Part shown: positions 31,873 through 44,375 of the stretch, piece by piece
How positions within the stretch are numbered: position 1 is the stretch's first letter
How the letters are laid out: the number at the start of each line of letters is the position of its first letter
NCBI GenBank assembly: GCA_903813345.2
Contig: CAIIXF020000010.1
Location: forward strand, 32,082,425-32,146,424
Reading direction: 5' to 3'
Length of the DNA: 64,000 nt
Source: Owenia fusiformis
Taxonomy: Eukaryota > Annelida > Polychaeta > Sabellida > Oweniidae
Made by a program: the position numbers and the translations under genes
Notes under the pieces: generated by a model
What the model was told of the DNA's origin: nothing
Seen by the model: only the letters and a program-made list of their open reading frames with translations
Database searches by the model: none

Positions 31873-32012
31873 ATTACCTCGTAAGACTTGAATAAAGTGT
31901 TTGATTATTTTGCATTTATGTATAGTTTGAAGTCCTAAGTTCAAGTTTGTATGATTCCTTGCTTGTTTATTCCTCTCTTTTCCTCTCAATTTTGCAAAAA
32001 AAGAATGTGACA
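31873..32012 (+). repeat. 165-bp unit, copy 18
   Basis: ACTTGAATAAAGTGTTTGAT, ATTCCTCTCTTTTCCTCTCA. Head-out pair with copy 19 across an 85-bp spacer. Confidence 0.7.
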
Positions 32013-32096
32013 TCTTGACAAGGGGAGCATCAGGCAGAACTGATATATTAGTAATGATGTGTCTATTGGCATCACCCAGATATAAAATTCATAGTG

Positions 32097-32257
32097 GTCA
32101 TGTTTTAAAATGCAAAATATCGTAAAACAGAGTGGAAAAATGGGGAATAATATAAACCACCTCATAGTGAAGACTCAAGATTATACAAAAATTCAAGAAA
32201 ATCAAGTACTTCATTCAAATTTTAGAAAGATATTTGTGAAAAGTGCTAGCAGACGGA
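32097..32257 (-). repeat. 165-bp unit, copy 19
   Basis: GTCATGTTTTAAAATGCAAA to CTAGCAGACGGA. Confidence 0.85.
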
Positions 32258-32625
32258 TGTTATTAACGAGGGAAGGCTGAGTCACTTCATTAATAATACA
32301 GACTGAAACACACTGTAGCTTCTTCCCAACAAGTAGGATAGAATTGTTGGCTCCAGCAGGCAGCAATATGCAATAATATCACATATTGAATCGTAATATG
32401 TCATCGCCATTATGCCTAGGATGCAAAAACGACTGGATAATTCATATTTATTGTATAGATAACTCGCCAATGATGGATTATATGTAGAAAAATAAAGTAT
32501 GGATTTATAGCAAGATGCGAAATGTGATTATCTAAGTAGCTTTTGAATTACGAGAAAAGTCCATAAGGAAACTGAGTTATCACCTGATGCTCCTGAAAGA
32601 ACGCATCCAATTTGGCATCAAAACA

Positions 32626-32758
32626 TCCGTCTGCTACGATTGGTACACATTTTCTCTCTAATATTTGAATGAAGTGCGGGATGTTTTTATATTTCTATAT
32701 AATTTAGAGTATGGACCTTGGACCTATATAGTTCATACCTCGCAAATTTCTCTCTTTG
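32626..32758 (+). repeat. 165-bp unit, copy 20
   Basis: CATCCGTCTGCTACGATTGG, TCTAATATTTGAATGAAGTG. The 3' part is shortened. Confidence 0.75.
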
Positions 32759-33511
32759 TGTCAGCAAATGGGATAATAAAAGAAGACCATCATGAGAGTT
32801 CTTCAGAGCTCGAATGTTATGAAATCCTTCTAAGTTGCATCACACATTGAGTGCTGATGCCAAGTACATTCCTGGCACAGTTGGACAAAGCAAGCAGGAT
32901 TAATGAATTAGGATTACAAGCAACATAATGGACTGTATTCATTGATAATTAGCAGAGTCTAAAATACTCAGGGATAAACAGATTCCAGAATAACCATTTC
33001 ACTCAGGAATAAGACTGATGTCTGAACAATGTAAGTGATTCTCTTTCCTCCTTCTCTGGTCCTCCTTCAGACCAACCTCTTTGTTATTCCTGCCTTTTTC
33101 TCTTGTTTTGGTTGTATCAAAAGGGAATTGTTTTCAGTATTTCTGTGTCACCAGTGTACTCCGAAGCTACTATGAGCCAAAAGATTCTATTATTAATGTG
33201 TTTGCCATAAAAGAAGTAGTAGAGAAGTGTTCAATTTAGGAAGGTGTTCGCATATATACAAGTTTTACTGTACGTGATTGCTCACGAACATATCAAAGTG
33301 TAGACCTTTTACGTTGTTTCACATATGAACATGTAACTGCACTCTAACCTATACTGACATAATAGACGTCATATCAAGTCCCATTTACATGTATCTATGT
33401 AATATATTTAATAATAAGCTATCCATCATTATTTTTACTGGTGTCCAATGCACAGGTTGGGAATTAATGTTAATGACCTTGTCTGTTGAAATTATCCCAC
33501 ATCAATTTTAG

Positions 33512-33662
33512 ACTCACATTTTGACTCATATCTTTTTAAAATTTGATAGAAGTATATATTTTTTGTATTGGTATTTTTATATAATTTAGAGTGTTAACTT
33601 AATATGTATCAACTTTTTGTTGTGCTAATTCATTCCTTATTCACTAAATGTTACAAAAGAAA
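33512..33662 (+). repeat. 165-bp unit, copy 21 (degenerate)
   Basis: TATATAATTTAGAGTGTTAA is clear. The flanking blocks are eroded. 32759-33511 has no supported gene. Confidence 0.6.
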
Positions 33663-33929
33663 ATAGGACCCTAATGGAAATGTGTATGCACTTGTTTACC
33701 TTGTGTTAAAGCACGAAGATTTATTTTGATATCAGCGGTTCCCCTCATATGAAAACATCAAATTAATTGAATGTTCTTGCAGATCGAATTATATATTTAG
33801 ACAACTAATTTGCTATTTGTAAATATGTAGCAAGCGATTGTTTAAAAAACAATGTATATTGTTTCAGCAATGCTAAATTTCCTGTGGTTTGGAGGTGGTA
33901 ATACGCCATAAGAAAAAACTTTAAAATGG

Positions 33930-34081
33930 ATCATGTTTCTAAATGCAAATTAAATGAAATGAGCAAGAAATAAAGTGAACAGGCATGTAGTTAACAATCT
34001 AAGTTCTGCAGAAAAGCCAGAAAATCAGACACTTAATTTAAGTTTAAGAGAAAAAGTGTGGAATAAGCATGAGCAGACGGA
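33930..34081 (-). repeat. 165-bp unit, copy 22
   Basis: AGTGAACAGGCATGTAGTTA and AAGCATGAGCAGACGG. Confidence 0.85.
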
Positions 34082-34467
34082 GAATTTAAACACAGGTCCT
34101 TGTAAAGAGGTGTACTAAAATTTCATTTTCAGGAAATTGCTTGATGGTTCTGAATGTGCGATCAGAGGATTAGAATTTATTTCATTATGCCTTTTGCTTT
34201 TATGTTTAGAACAATCAATTGAAACAATTTCAATCTATTAAAGACGCTTTACCGTTTTCTCGTCAGATTGAAAGCTTGTTTTTTGTGTTTCTAATGACAA
34301 TTTGAGTTTTGTTGTTATAGTCTTTTTTATTATTCCTGGCTAATTTGTGTATAGGCTCACATGAAATCATTGGTCCTTTGATCACGAGGTTCTCTGTAGT
34401 AGGATTGTGTTAAGTCACGGAATCTGTTAGAAGCTACATGAAAACGCCCTTATGATACAAAAATGAC

Positions 34468-34609
34468 GGTCACATTTTGAAATCCAAAACTGAGTGTGAA
34501 AAGGAAATGAGAAAAAAGAATATAGAAGCATGTGGTGCTAAAATGCAAAAATAATCAGACATTTTATTCAAATTCTAGAGATACATGACAAAAATGTGTG
34601 AGCAGACAG
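34468..34609 (-). repeat. 165-bp unit, copy 23
   Basis: GTCACATTTTGAAATCCAAA, ATCAGACATTTTATTCAAAT and GAGCAGACAGG. Confidence 0.75.
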
Positions 34610-35709
34610 GCAGTTGGAGTAACGACCTCGCATTTTTAGACACCCATATCTTCAACATACTGTTTGATCTTAGCATCATGCCTATTTAGTTTGGACTATT
34701 GGGAAATAGAAAAATGTTGCACTTTTTATACATGGCCCTTTCTATCCAAAGTCGATAAATTGATTGATTTGTACAAACAATATTCCTAATAAAAATAGGA
34801 TGCGTGGTGAAAGATTATGATTCCAGGCATTGATTAGTCCATATCTCGGTCACTCATTCTCCGATTATTAAAAACCGCGGAAATGTGAAATAAATGTTGG
34901 GTAATTAGTAAGGAACACAGGTGTGTTATGTTGTTTATTTAGTAATGTTGTACTTTTAGAATTTGGCATATGGTCTATTTAGAACCTTTCCTTTGGAACA
35001 CCAGTCTTTTCCCAATATCCTGACAAAGGTCTGACTCAACTTGTATATCAGGTCCTTATGTTGTTGCATACCAGTTTCAGAGCCTATAGCTGAAACGCTT
35101 TTTTGAAGATGCAAACATTTAGAAAATATCTGTGACTTTAATTTCTTAGTCTTGCCTCAAGACTGTACCCTGTACCCCCCCCCCCTCCCCCTCCGATGTG
35201 TACTAATTGTATTAACAGTGTTATGTTGGGAAAGTGAAGTATATAGGGGAGGGGGGTTTTTACACAATCTTTAGGCAAGGCTATAAATTTTGCACTAAGA
35301 TTGATCTTGTAGATTTTGATTTAAAGTACAGTAATTTGTTACATTACTCATTCTATTGTGCCCACCTTAAAAATGAAATGCTCGTGGCCGGATATGAGTT
35401 TAGCATTCAATCACTCATGAAGATCACACAGGAGTTAGGCTCACTTTGTATTCAATATTACTAGGATCATATTTTGAATATTGGAAAGCATATATCATAT
35501 TGAAGCAACATACGTTACTAGTGAAATTTCTCTGTTATTACATTGTACTTCATTAATATCATACCTATATAGTCAAATGTTCCATGCTGTTCATTTATCA
35601 TATATTATGGAATGACTCTTGATATTTTAGCAGGCAGTCAACTTGTTGCCAAGGGTTTCTTCATTAGACAGCTTCATGCATGTCATGTTGAGTGACCGAT
35701 CTTCAAAAT
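34610..35709. other. Stretch with no recognised gene
   Basis: AT-rich. A C-rich run (35176-35194) is the only notable composition. The frame at 35234-35464 shows no domain. Confidence 0.35.
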
Positions 35710-35710
35710 G

Positions 35711-35878
35711 TCCGTCTGCTCATGCTTATTCCTCTCAATTTCTCTCTAAAATTTGAATGAAGTGTCTGATTTTCTTGTATTTCTATATAATATAGACTCT
35801 TGGCTTCATGTGTGTTTGCTTTATTCATTGCTAATTCCTCTCTTATCAGGATTATTTCATGGTTCAAATCATGACCCA
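35711..35878 (+). repeat. 165-bp unit, copy 24 (near full length)
   Basis: TCCGTCTGCTCATGCTTATT to AAATCATGACCC. Its complement is open throughout (minus frame ending ...EISMSRR-like residues). Confidence 0.9.
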
Positions 35879-36027
35879 TATGGTATTTATGATCAGGGGT
35901 CTTTAGCAACTCATGTGGATTGACCAGTGATTCATCCAGAGAGATTGATTAATTCATGGAGACAATTTAATATCAGGAACCCCATCTTACAGATGGCTGT
36001 TGCTCTTGCTCATCCAAAATATTTTGA

Positions 36028-36198
36028 AAAATATCCATCTGCTCATGCTTACTTCTCTAAAATTCTCTCTAAATTTTGAATGAAGTATCTGATTTTCTTT
36101 GATTTCTATATAATTTAGAATGTCAACTTCATATAAATCATTTCTATTCCTTGCTAATTCCTCTCCTTTGTTGGATATATTGCAAGGAGAAAAATGAC
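36028..36198 (+). repeat. 165-bp unit, copy 25
   Basis: TATCCATCTGCTCATGCTTA, ATTTTGAATGAAGTATCTGA. Direct neighbour of copy 24 and head-out pair with copy 26. Confidence 0.85.
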
Positions 36199-36309
36199 TG
36201 CCATGGACTCATGGAGACAATCTAATTTCATAGAGCCCATATCCCACATGGTTGTTGCTCCTATTAACAAATCCCTCACTCAGCAACAGCAATTAAAAAT
36301 TAATGACAG

Positions 36310-36433
36310 ACATGTTTTGAATTATCAAATAGAGTGGAAATAGGTGGAAAGAGCAAGGAATAGAGTAAACACATATCAAGTCCAAAGTCCCAATCGTACA
36401 AAAATGTAAAAAATTCAAACACTTTATTCAAAG
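36310..36433 (-). repeat. 165-bp unit, copy 26 (end missing)
   Basis: CATGTTTTGAATTATCAAAT to AACACTTTATTCAAAG. The CCGTCTGC end is lost. Confidence 0.75.
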
Positions 36434-36654
36434 AGGATTCCATATTGCTTGAGCATTAAAATTCCTCAAATTAAGCTCTTGTTTTATTACTACCCTTTTA
36501 CATAAATTGATTTTGCTTCATATAAAATAGAGATACTACTGTCCCTGAGCCAAAGGGTAGGTGACCACCAAGATGAGTGTCTACAGGGCTGTTTGATGAT
36601 ATCCTCATAAATTAGATTTCTAGCAGGAGGAACATATACTTAACCTCAAATATA

Positions 36655-36824
36655 TCCGTCTGCTCATGCTTATTTCACTCCATTTCTGATTAAAATTTGA
36701 ATGAAGGACATGTTTTTGTTGCATTTCTATACAATTTAGAATGTTCACTACATGCCTGTTTACTTTATTTCTTGCTTATTCCACTCTTTTCTATCTTATT
36801 TACATTTTAAAATGTAATCGTCGT
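36655..36824 (+). repeat. 165-bp unit, copy 27 (near full length)
   Basis: TCCGTCTGCTCATGCTTATT, ACTACATGCCTGTTTACTTT, ending ATTTTAAAATGTAATCG. Confidence 0.9.
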
Positions 36825-37656
36825 GAGATGTTTTCAGTGGGTAGAACCAATTTCAAAGCAGCCACAAACAGAGTGTTAATCTGTCTACCAATCCTCACTT
36901 CTTCACTTTATATCTATTACGGCTTCAACAGTTCATCACTTCAGGAATTTACATTTCTGCAGATTTTCGTCTTCAGATCTGTTAGGTTTCGGTCTTTTTG
37001 TAGTCACATCATGCAAACAGATTCTCATCTGCAAATGTTTTGGGTTTACTTCATGCAGGATTAAAGTTGCTGTATCAAGCCACAATAGAGCAACCCTTTT
37101 CAATAGTACCATCACTACTAGGCTCTCAACATCAGGCTACAATTGAGTAGCCATGTTGCCTATCTGCCATTGTTGTCTGCATGAGGAGATCCTGTCAGAC
37201 AGATTAACAACCGAATTGATGCTCATAGTTAAATCTCTAACTTTGTATCTCTCAGAGCCTTTTTATTGAGTCTGAATTTACAAACAACTAGGTTCTTATA
37301 AATAATAACCATTCTGAGCAATAACAAGGCTCAGAGGCTCGCATTAAAATGAAACCACGAGTTTAGTTATGAAATTAACCTTCTAAAATGGGTACTTTTG
37401 AAACTTATTGACAACCATAAAATGATGAAATCAATTGATTGAAAATGTTTTACCATTCACAGATCTGAAGCACCTTGGAATTACAGGTACATATTTACTT
37501 ATGCTTTAGTTTGAAAGAAATTTCTACCAAGAAAACAAGTTTGGGTATTTTAGGATCTGAATGTCTAATCTGGAAGCTACTTGAAGTACTTGGTTATTTA
37601 TATAGATCCATTCTGATGAGATAACATGCTTTATCACAATGATATGGTGAAACCTA
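36825..37656. other. Stretch with no recognised gene
   Basis: An acceptor-like aatttacatttctgcag at about 36962 is followed by a short donor-like phrase, but nothing connects to it. Otherwise AT-rich. Confidence 0.3.
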
Positions 37657-37860
37657 CAGGGTGGGCCAAAAATGGCAATTTTTGAGAGACTTGGTACTTT
37701 ACTTGAATATTGCTTACGATAACATTTGTAACACAAATTCAAGGGAAGGCATTATTGTTAAAAACATGAGAAATGTGAATTTTTAATTTTGTCTTAACGA
37801 AGCGATGTTTTGGGAAAATACTGGCTAGCCTTCTCAAAAGTTGATTTTTTTCCCACCCTG
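37657..37860. mobile_element. mariner-like MITE
   Basis: Left end CAGGGTGGGCCAAAAATGGC. The right end's reverse complement is CAGGGTGGGAAAAAAATC, continuing to a TTTTGAGA block on both sides. TA precedes the left end, while the right flank is TTA. About 204 bp, non-coding. Confidence 0.7.
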
Positions 37861-37999
37861 TTAGGTTCCATACTAACATGTCTCAGACCAGAAAACAGAC
37901 CTCTGGTTTTGGTTTACTCTCAAGTCTTTTTCTAAATTCTGGCATCTTTAACATATTAAGATTTTGATGATTTCATCACTAAAAGAGAACTCCAAAGCC

Positions 38000-38204
38000 C
38001 AGTGATCTCCCCGGCATTAAAGCATGAGGGTGCAGTGCCAAATTGAGATTTTATAAACAGGCTTGCACCCACCTGAAACTTCATTTGCACCCACTTGAAA
38101 ATGAGAAAATCATGAAAAATAGGCATATTTTGACCAATTTTGGTCTGAATTGTGAAAATGAAAAATTTGCACCCATTTGAGAAAAAATCCAATGGAGATC
38201 ATTG
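38000..38204. mobile_element. CAGTGATCTCC-family MITE, complete
   Basis: Ends CAGTGATCTCC and GGAGATCATTG. The flanks AAGCC (37995-37999) and GAGCC (38205-38209) are a near-perfect 5-bp duplication. TTGCACCCA phrases recur inside. Same class as 11285 (opposite strand) and 29226. Confidence 0.8.
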
Positions 38205-38339
38205 GAGCCTGTAGGTGACAGTTTCTTAGAGAGGATAGCTCTGTGCCTGATTACTCATTGAATGGCTGACCAGTTTTAGAGTTGAGTATCTGTGGTTCAG
38301 ATGGTTTTGATGACAGATTAAGATAATCTGGAGTCAAGT

Positions 38340-38660
38340 GTTCCAGTCTGCTTGAATCATGGAGACACTGTTGCATAATCTATTGTTCATGGTCCATTCT
38401 GCCAGAACCAGGAAGATACTATTGCATAAGATACGTCTTAACTGTCAAACTCTTGCAAATATAGTCAGAATCATGACTACACTGTTGCATTGTTCACCTT
38501 CCATGAAGACCTCACTGTAGGTTCTTATTTATTAGAATCAGGAACATACTATTGCATAATCCATTATCTATGAAAACAGCTCTGTAGTGTTCTTACTTAC
38601 CATAATCAGGAAGAAACTATTACATAATCCATTATATATGAAGACACTATTGTTCATTAT
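38340..38660 (+). repeat. Degenerate minisatellite around ACTATTGCATAATCCATT
   Basis: At least seven diverged units with CAGGAA(C/G)ATACTATTGCATAA or ACACTRTTGCAT, spaced about 55-70 bases. Non-coding. Confidence 0.75.
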
Positions 38661-39080
38661 TATCTCAATCCTGATCTCATAATACTGGAGATAGTTTCTG
38701 CTGTTCTTTCATTACTTTCATTTATGACTCAGGGTGGTCATGTATGCTTTGGTAACCTAACTATTGGGAATACATGTTACCTACCCTACACCCCCCCCTC
38801 CCACCCATACAAAAGTCAAGAGGTGAAGCAGGTTTCTTAACATTGATAGTGCTGAGCAACCTCTTTTAGCCCTAAGCAAGGGGATGTTATTAAATCAGTA
38901 TGTTTGATGCTTTTTGGTAATTCAAGCAAATGTTTGGACATTTCATTCTAAGCCAAGCAAAGTTTTGTGGTGATCCTGTCATATTCATTAGTTCAGTTGG
39001 GGTTTACTTCATTCAAAAAACATCCTGGGGTCAAGTTGCTAGTACCAATTCATATCCTCTGATGAGGATAAATAAATATA
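38661..39080. other. Stretch with no recognised gene
   Basis: C-run at 38791-38799. Otherwise no structure seen. Confidence 0.35.
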
Positions 39081-39315
39081 CAGTAGAACCTGCTAAGTAA
39101 TACACTTATGTAGGTAGAATACCTCTGTAAGCGGAACACCACAAAAGTAGAACAGTTTTTTAAAGTTTGCCCCATTGACTCCATGTTAATACACCTCTGT
39201 AAGTGGAACACCTTACAAGAAGAACAGGTTTTGAAAACTTCTGCAACCTTTTGCCTCCATGTTCATGAACCTCTGTAAGTGGAACACCTCACAAGTGGAA
39301 CACTATTTTGTGGCC
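39081..39315 (+). mobile_element. CAGTAGAACCTG-type element with CTCTGTAAGTGGAACACC repeats
   Basis: Begins CAGTAGAACCTGC after TA. It contains three diverged ~70-bp units with CCTCTGTAAGTGGAACACC. A related CAGTGGGACCT element lies at 60380. These resemble the TA-targeting 'CAGT(A/G)GAACCT' repeats of invertebrates (family-level inference). Confidence 0.6.
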
Positions 39316-39937
39316 CCAAAGACCAAATCAAATAGGATTGTCTCTATTTCAAAGAGTAAAGATGAAGCTTTTTTACCTAATCAAGAAAATTGCGATAGCA
39401 TGAAGATCAAAATATTGATATTGACCAGGGTTTTTAATTGATCTGCGGTAACATGCGACTCCTATATCCATAGCTTTATTATTCTTAAAAATCAATATAA
39501 GCCACATGGATCCTCAAGAAATTGTTTTAACATTGCATGATGTTTTTTTAAATAACCCATTCTGAAAGCATTTTTATTAATCGTTTTAACCTTTTTTAGC
39601 AAGTACGTGACCTATTCATAATAAGAAACTGGTATAAAATAAAAATGGACATGGGGGGTAGCGTAGATTGGTAATTAGGCCTGACTTCACACTTCAGCTT
39701 AATCTTAATGGTTTTCAAGAAGTGGTAAAACATATTTTCGATCTTACCAACAAATGAAGAAATCTGACATATCGCGGTTTCGGATTATAAATTGAAAGAG
39801 GATTTAAATGTTTGGAAACTGTTATGTTTACTGTTCTTATCAAATCTGATTCTACCATCTTGTTTGTCTTCTGCTTGTGATTTGTGGTTTTTAATGAGAA
39901 AATTGTGTATTTTTCAAGGGGTCTCCATCCTTAATTG
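39316..39937. other. Stretch with no recognised gene
   Basis: AT-rich. The short frame at 39792-39986 runs into copy 28 and has no domain. Confidence 0.3.
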
Positions 39938-40103
39938 TAAGTCTGTTCATGCTTATTTCACTCATTTCTCTTTAAAATTTGATTGAAGTGTATGATTTTC
40001 TTGCATTTCTATACAATTTAGAGTGTTAACTACATGCCTGTTTATTTTATTCCTTGACAATTCCTCTCTTTTTTCCGTAATTCACTTTTTAAATCATGAC
40101 CCA
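39938..40103 (+). repeat. 165-bp unit, copy 28
   Basis: GTCTGTTCATGCTTATTTCA to AAATCATGACCC. Head-out pair with copy 29 across a 93-bp spacer. Confidence 0.85.
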
Positions 40104-40196
40104 CTTTATGCTTTATGTGCTGGTTATAAACAGTTTCTTTCCTTGTGTATGCACATCTGGTGGTCAGTATGATGCCTGGAAGGAAAATATCACTGT

Positions 40197-40362
40197 GGTC
40201 ATGTTTCAAATTCAAAATTCTGTCAAAAAGAGAGATCACAGCAAGGAATAAAGTAAACGGGCATGTAGTCAATACTCCAAATTGTAGAGAAATGCAAGAA
40301 AATCAGAAACTTTAGGCAAATTTTAGAGAGGAATAGAGCGGAATAATCACAAGCAGACGGAC
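40197..40362 (-). repeat. 165-bp unit, copy 29
   Basis: GTCATGTTTCAAATTCAAAA to CACAAGCAGACGGA. Confidence 0.85.
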
Positions 40363-40739
40363 ATGTTGAAATCAGTGAGACCACATAGAGAGGTGCTAAT
40401 GAATTAATGTGTTATCTTATCACATGCAGGTTATAACAAGGAAATGCATGGACATTGCTAATACAGAGCCTAATTAAACAACACCATGTGGCCATGGAAT
40501 GAAATCACAGGCAATATACATACAGTACATGATGGCAGCATCAACGTGGATGTGCATTATATCAATTTATGAACTGATTCCCACATCCATGGACCTCATC
40601 ACTCTTTATCTAAAGCTTCCAGAAAAGTCTGTGGAATCCATTATGCTTTATAGCTTCACTTTCACCTTGCAGAAGGGTAGTCAATCTGCATAGCTGAAAA
40701 TGGGTCTGAGAGGTCCCCATGTATGGACCTAAATTCAGG

Positions 40740-41600
40740 CATTAGGTATTCATGCATCAAGTCACTGGAATCTGGACTTCCCTTGTGCTTCAACCCCACA
40801 GTTAAATAGTTACCATTTTGGAACTAGTTTTCAATATTTGACTTCCAACTAAATCTTGTATCAGTATAGAATGAGGGTAGTACACAAGGAAAGGCTTTAG
40901 TATATCTTATCTCAACAGAGTTTAAGCCCAGGGGCCCATTGTGTTTATGGGTCAGTAATTGCCCTCATAAGTCATGATTACCATTTTGAAACTACAAATT
41001 ATACTCTTCCAAATCTAACCTCTTGCATCAGCATAGAATGTGGCCATTGTACAATGGTAGGTTCCACTTTATTTTATTTCTCCAGATTCATATCTTCGTC
41101 TTACAAGAATGAAGTCCAAGGGTCCATTGTGTTATGGTTAGTAATTGCCCATATAAATCATTATCTGACCATGTGTATAAATAACTATACAATGTAGTTG
41201 TGTTTACAATATGGGTTTTACTGTGTGTATACTTCTATAGATTCTCATTTTTTCCATTATGATTTATAAGAGGCTCTTTTTATCTAAAACCCCTAGAGAT
41301 AGTATGGGCTTTAGAACCCATAACGATTACTTCAGAAATCAAAGACTCAAAAGAAATAGAAAGATTGAAATTCTTTGAAAGAGAGCTAATCTACACTCTT
41401 TGGATTTGGAGCAATCCTTTGATTTGGCCATATTTACTAGACTCCAAGGGAATGTATAGACCAGAGAAGTGATCGTCAAGACAAGTTTTACTGTATGTAT
41501 AGAGATTCTGGGCTCTTCAGACTTGAAAAGTAGGTCCAGGGTCTTGTATTGTGGTCAGTAATGGCCCTTTTAACATAAATCATTGTCTGACCATGGGTTT
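40740..41600 (+). repeat. Diverged tandem array of ~180-240 bp
   Basis: At least three related blocks share GGGCCCATTGTGTT / GGGTCCATTGTGTT, GTCAGTAATTGCCC and GCATAGAATGTGG-like phrases (near 40815, 40980 and 41470). No coding content is evident. Confidence 0.6.
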
Positions 41601-42410
41601 CTTATTGAAATCACCTGTCCTGCATATTTCAGGGGTCATATGTATGCATACATGTTTCTTAGAGACTAAAATCTTGCTGGCCATCCCTTGGAAATGAGAT
41701 CTTGATAGATAAAGATGCTCTGAAAAGATAGCAGGATGACTTTATAGTCTTGGATTGAGTGTCTGGACACCCTCTCTAATCTGTTTCCTTTAGTCTTGCT
41801 TAAGCACTTGTGACCCCTTACTACATACCTCCCTGCAAGTGGTGTCTTGTGTTGAAGAAAATAAAGAGAGAGGGGGGGGGGAGTCCAGGGACTTGAAGAA
41901 AGAACCCCCCTCCCTAATGTACTTCTACCAAATGTTGCTTCACTTCTAGCAAAAGTGTGGTCAGTCTTATGGTCATCTTGATTCACACAGATTTAGTTGC
42001 TCCAACTTCCAACTTGTGTTATCACCTTGGAAGTCAAAGATTGTAGTAGTTGTAAAGTTTGCTACCCTGGATTAGTATATATCTCTCATTTTGGCATTCA
42101 TTTTAACATTTTGTTATTCTTTACATCCATTTGATGTGCTTCTTAAAAGAGAGGTTCACTGGAAAACACGATTAGAACTGATTTGGTAATATACTGTATT
42201 ATAAGGAATTTTTTCTTAAGAGTCATCTAAGGTCTCATATTATATTTATGTAAGTTATCAATCTATATACAACTTAGTCTGAATTAGTGTGAAACACTAA
42301 AAAGGAAGTGTGAATATTTGGCAAAGTTCTGTTATAAGCTATTGTTGTTATGACTATAAGCCTGAAATCAGATGTCTTATCAAATTGTCGTCAGTCCTCA
42401 AATATCAAAA
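41600..42410. other. Stretch with no recognised gene
   Basis: G-run at 41872-41881. GTTGAAGAAAATAAAGAG plus GGGGAGTCCA is echoed at 47540-47572, so a further dispersed repeat probably spans both places. Confidence 0.35.
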
Positions 42411-42577
42411 CGGTCAAGTTTTAAAATGAGAAATAAAGTAAAAAAGAATGACGAAAATGTAGATTTATGTAAGCAGGCTCATAGCGAAAACTCTAAATTG
42501 TATAGAAATGCAAAAATCCCTAACACTTTTTTCAAATTTTAAAGAGAAATCTTGCGAATTAACCAAGAGCAGACGGA
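42411..42577 (-). repeat. 165-bp unit, copy 30
   Basis: GTCAAGTTTTAAAATGAGAA, TCTAAATTGTATAGAAATGC and AAGAGCAGACGGA. Confidence 0.85.
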
Positions 42578-43208
42578 TATTTTACAGAATGGATTGGATT
42601 TGATATCAGATGGTCAGTGGTACAATCATACTAATCCTGTTATAACATTTAACTAACATATGTCATTGGACAAATCAGTATGTATGGTAAAGAATTGGTG
42701 CACTAATATTGATATTAGAGATTGATATAACCGTATTGAATCTAAACGCCAGGAATAATGAGTCAGTTCAATGGGGAAACAATAGAAATCCTCAACCCTA
42801 GATTTGTGGTTCTCAAGTCTTAAGCGTTAGTAATTTATATGTTGAAATTACATTATGCTCCGTCTGATTCATTAATTAACGAAACAAAGCGATATACTAC
42901 ATAGGACGAGGCTTGATTAACGACATTCAGAGACGGGGAATTAATTACTGGATATATTAAATGAATCATGAAAATTGAACTACAATATTTAAAAAAACAT
43001 AAATACAAAATAATGTTTTTTAATAAAAAAGGTAAAATGCATTAATCTAACTGACGGAAGATATTACATGGAGACAGTTTCTCTTTGTGTCCGACTGACT
43101 ATGTATCATGACAGCTGGCGGCTCTTCTTGGCTGCCGCCCCTTAGACTACAACAACCCAAGCGAAAAGCCATATTATGAATATTCCCCTGTAGAAAAATC
43201 TTCAAGAG

Positions 43209-43369
43209 ATCACATTTTGAAATTCAAAATAGTCGAAAAAAGGCATGCGATAGAGGGGAATAAAGCATAGAGGTGTGTAGTCAACACTCTAAATTATATA
43301 GAAATGCAAGAAAAATAAACACTTTATTCAAATTTTTAAGAGAAATCTATAAAAAGTATCAGCAGACGA
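43209..43369 (-). repeat. 165-bp unit, copy 31
   Basis: ATCACATTTTGAAATTCAAA, CACTCTAAATTATATAGAAA and TCAGCAGACG. A GC-rich hairpin (GGCGGC...GCCGCC, 43116-43138) lies just upstream. 42578-43208 is otherwise featureless. Confidence 0.85.
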
Positions 43370-43749
43370 CATTTGAGAAGTGGGTGTGTTATGGGACCCA
43401 ATGGTCTGAATGGGGCTTAATCAACCGAAACAATGATGAACAACCTAGACCTATAAATTTTCACACTTTTCAACAGTTTTTCTAAATGTCTGTCACTTGT
43501 AAGGATTGAACCGTTTTTGATATCCAAATGTGGTTAGTTAGGTACATGTACAAGGTATTTAGTTGACACTTCCTAAACAGTACATAAGGTGCATAATTTT
43601 GATTGCAATGTTTGGAAGTTGTAATGAACAGATGTTGAATTATGGGTGTCAAATTAAATCTGTCATGTAAACTAATGTGAATTCTCATTAGACAGTTTGT
43701 AAAAATACATTTGCATACTGTGCTCTTTACAATAACCGAAGTCCAAACT

Positions 43750-43914
43750 GTCGTCTGCTAATGCTTAATTTGTCCAAAACTCTTTAATATTTGAAAGAAG
43801 TGTGTGAAATTCTTGCATTTCTATACAATTTAGAGTGTTCACTACATGTCTGTTTACTTTATTCCCTGCTAATTCCACTCTTTTCCACTCTATTCTACAT
43901 ATCAAAACGTGACC
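43750..43914 (+). repeat. 165-bp unit, copy 32
   Basis: GTCGTCTGCTAATGCTTAAT to CAAAACGTGACCC. The plus frame is open across it (Leu-rich). Confidence 0.85.
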
Positions 43915-44082
43915 CTTTCCTTTTTCTTAGAGCAGTTAGGTTAAATATTTGCATTAGGTTTCAGGTAGGACAAGAATGAGTAATCAGTAGTCATAATTAA
44001 TTAAGACTGATACTGACAAGGTCCAAAAGTCAACATGCTCTTCCAACATTAAATTGTTTTAACCCTTGAATTCTATTGATAG

Positions 44083-44375
44083 CCATTGACTTATGTAAAA
44101 ACTACTGTTGAAACCCATTGAATTTTGTTGATAACCCTTGAATTTTGTAGAAACCTCTTAATTTGTATAAAAGCCCCTTGGATTTTGACAATTTGTGATG
44201 TCACAATGAACATTTAACCATTTTCAACATATAATATATAACCATTGATTAATGTAAAAACTACTGTTGAAACATATTGAATTTTGTTGATAACCCTTGA
44301 ATTTTGAATTTTTGTTAAAGCCCCTCGAATTTTGACAATTTGTGATGTCAAAATGAACAGTTAACCATTTCAACC
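44083..44375 (+). repeat. Two-copy tandem repeat, period ~160 bp
   Basis: CATTGA(C)TTATGTAAAAACTA starts at 44083 and its partner at 44243. Both carry GAATTTTGTTGATAACCC and GACAATTTGTGATGTCA. Confidence 0.85.

Noticed and set aside
32881-33029. Possible non-coding exon (acceptor ending GGCACAG, donor AAT|GTAAGTG)
   Set aside because: The acceptor has a poor pyrimidine tract and no frame or neighbouring exon supports it.
36741-37064. 107-codon plus-strand frame
   Set aside because: It starts inside a 165-bp unit and continues into AT-rich spacer, with no conservation beyond the unit.
41666-41986. 106-codon minus-strand frame
   Set aside because: It spans a G-run and low-complexity sequence and has no splice sites or recognisable motif.
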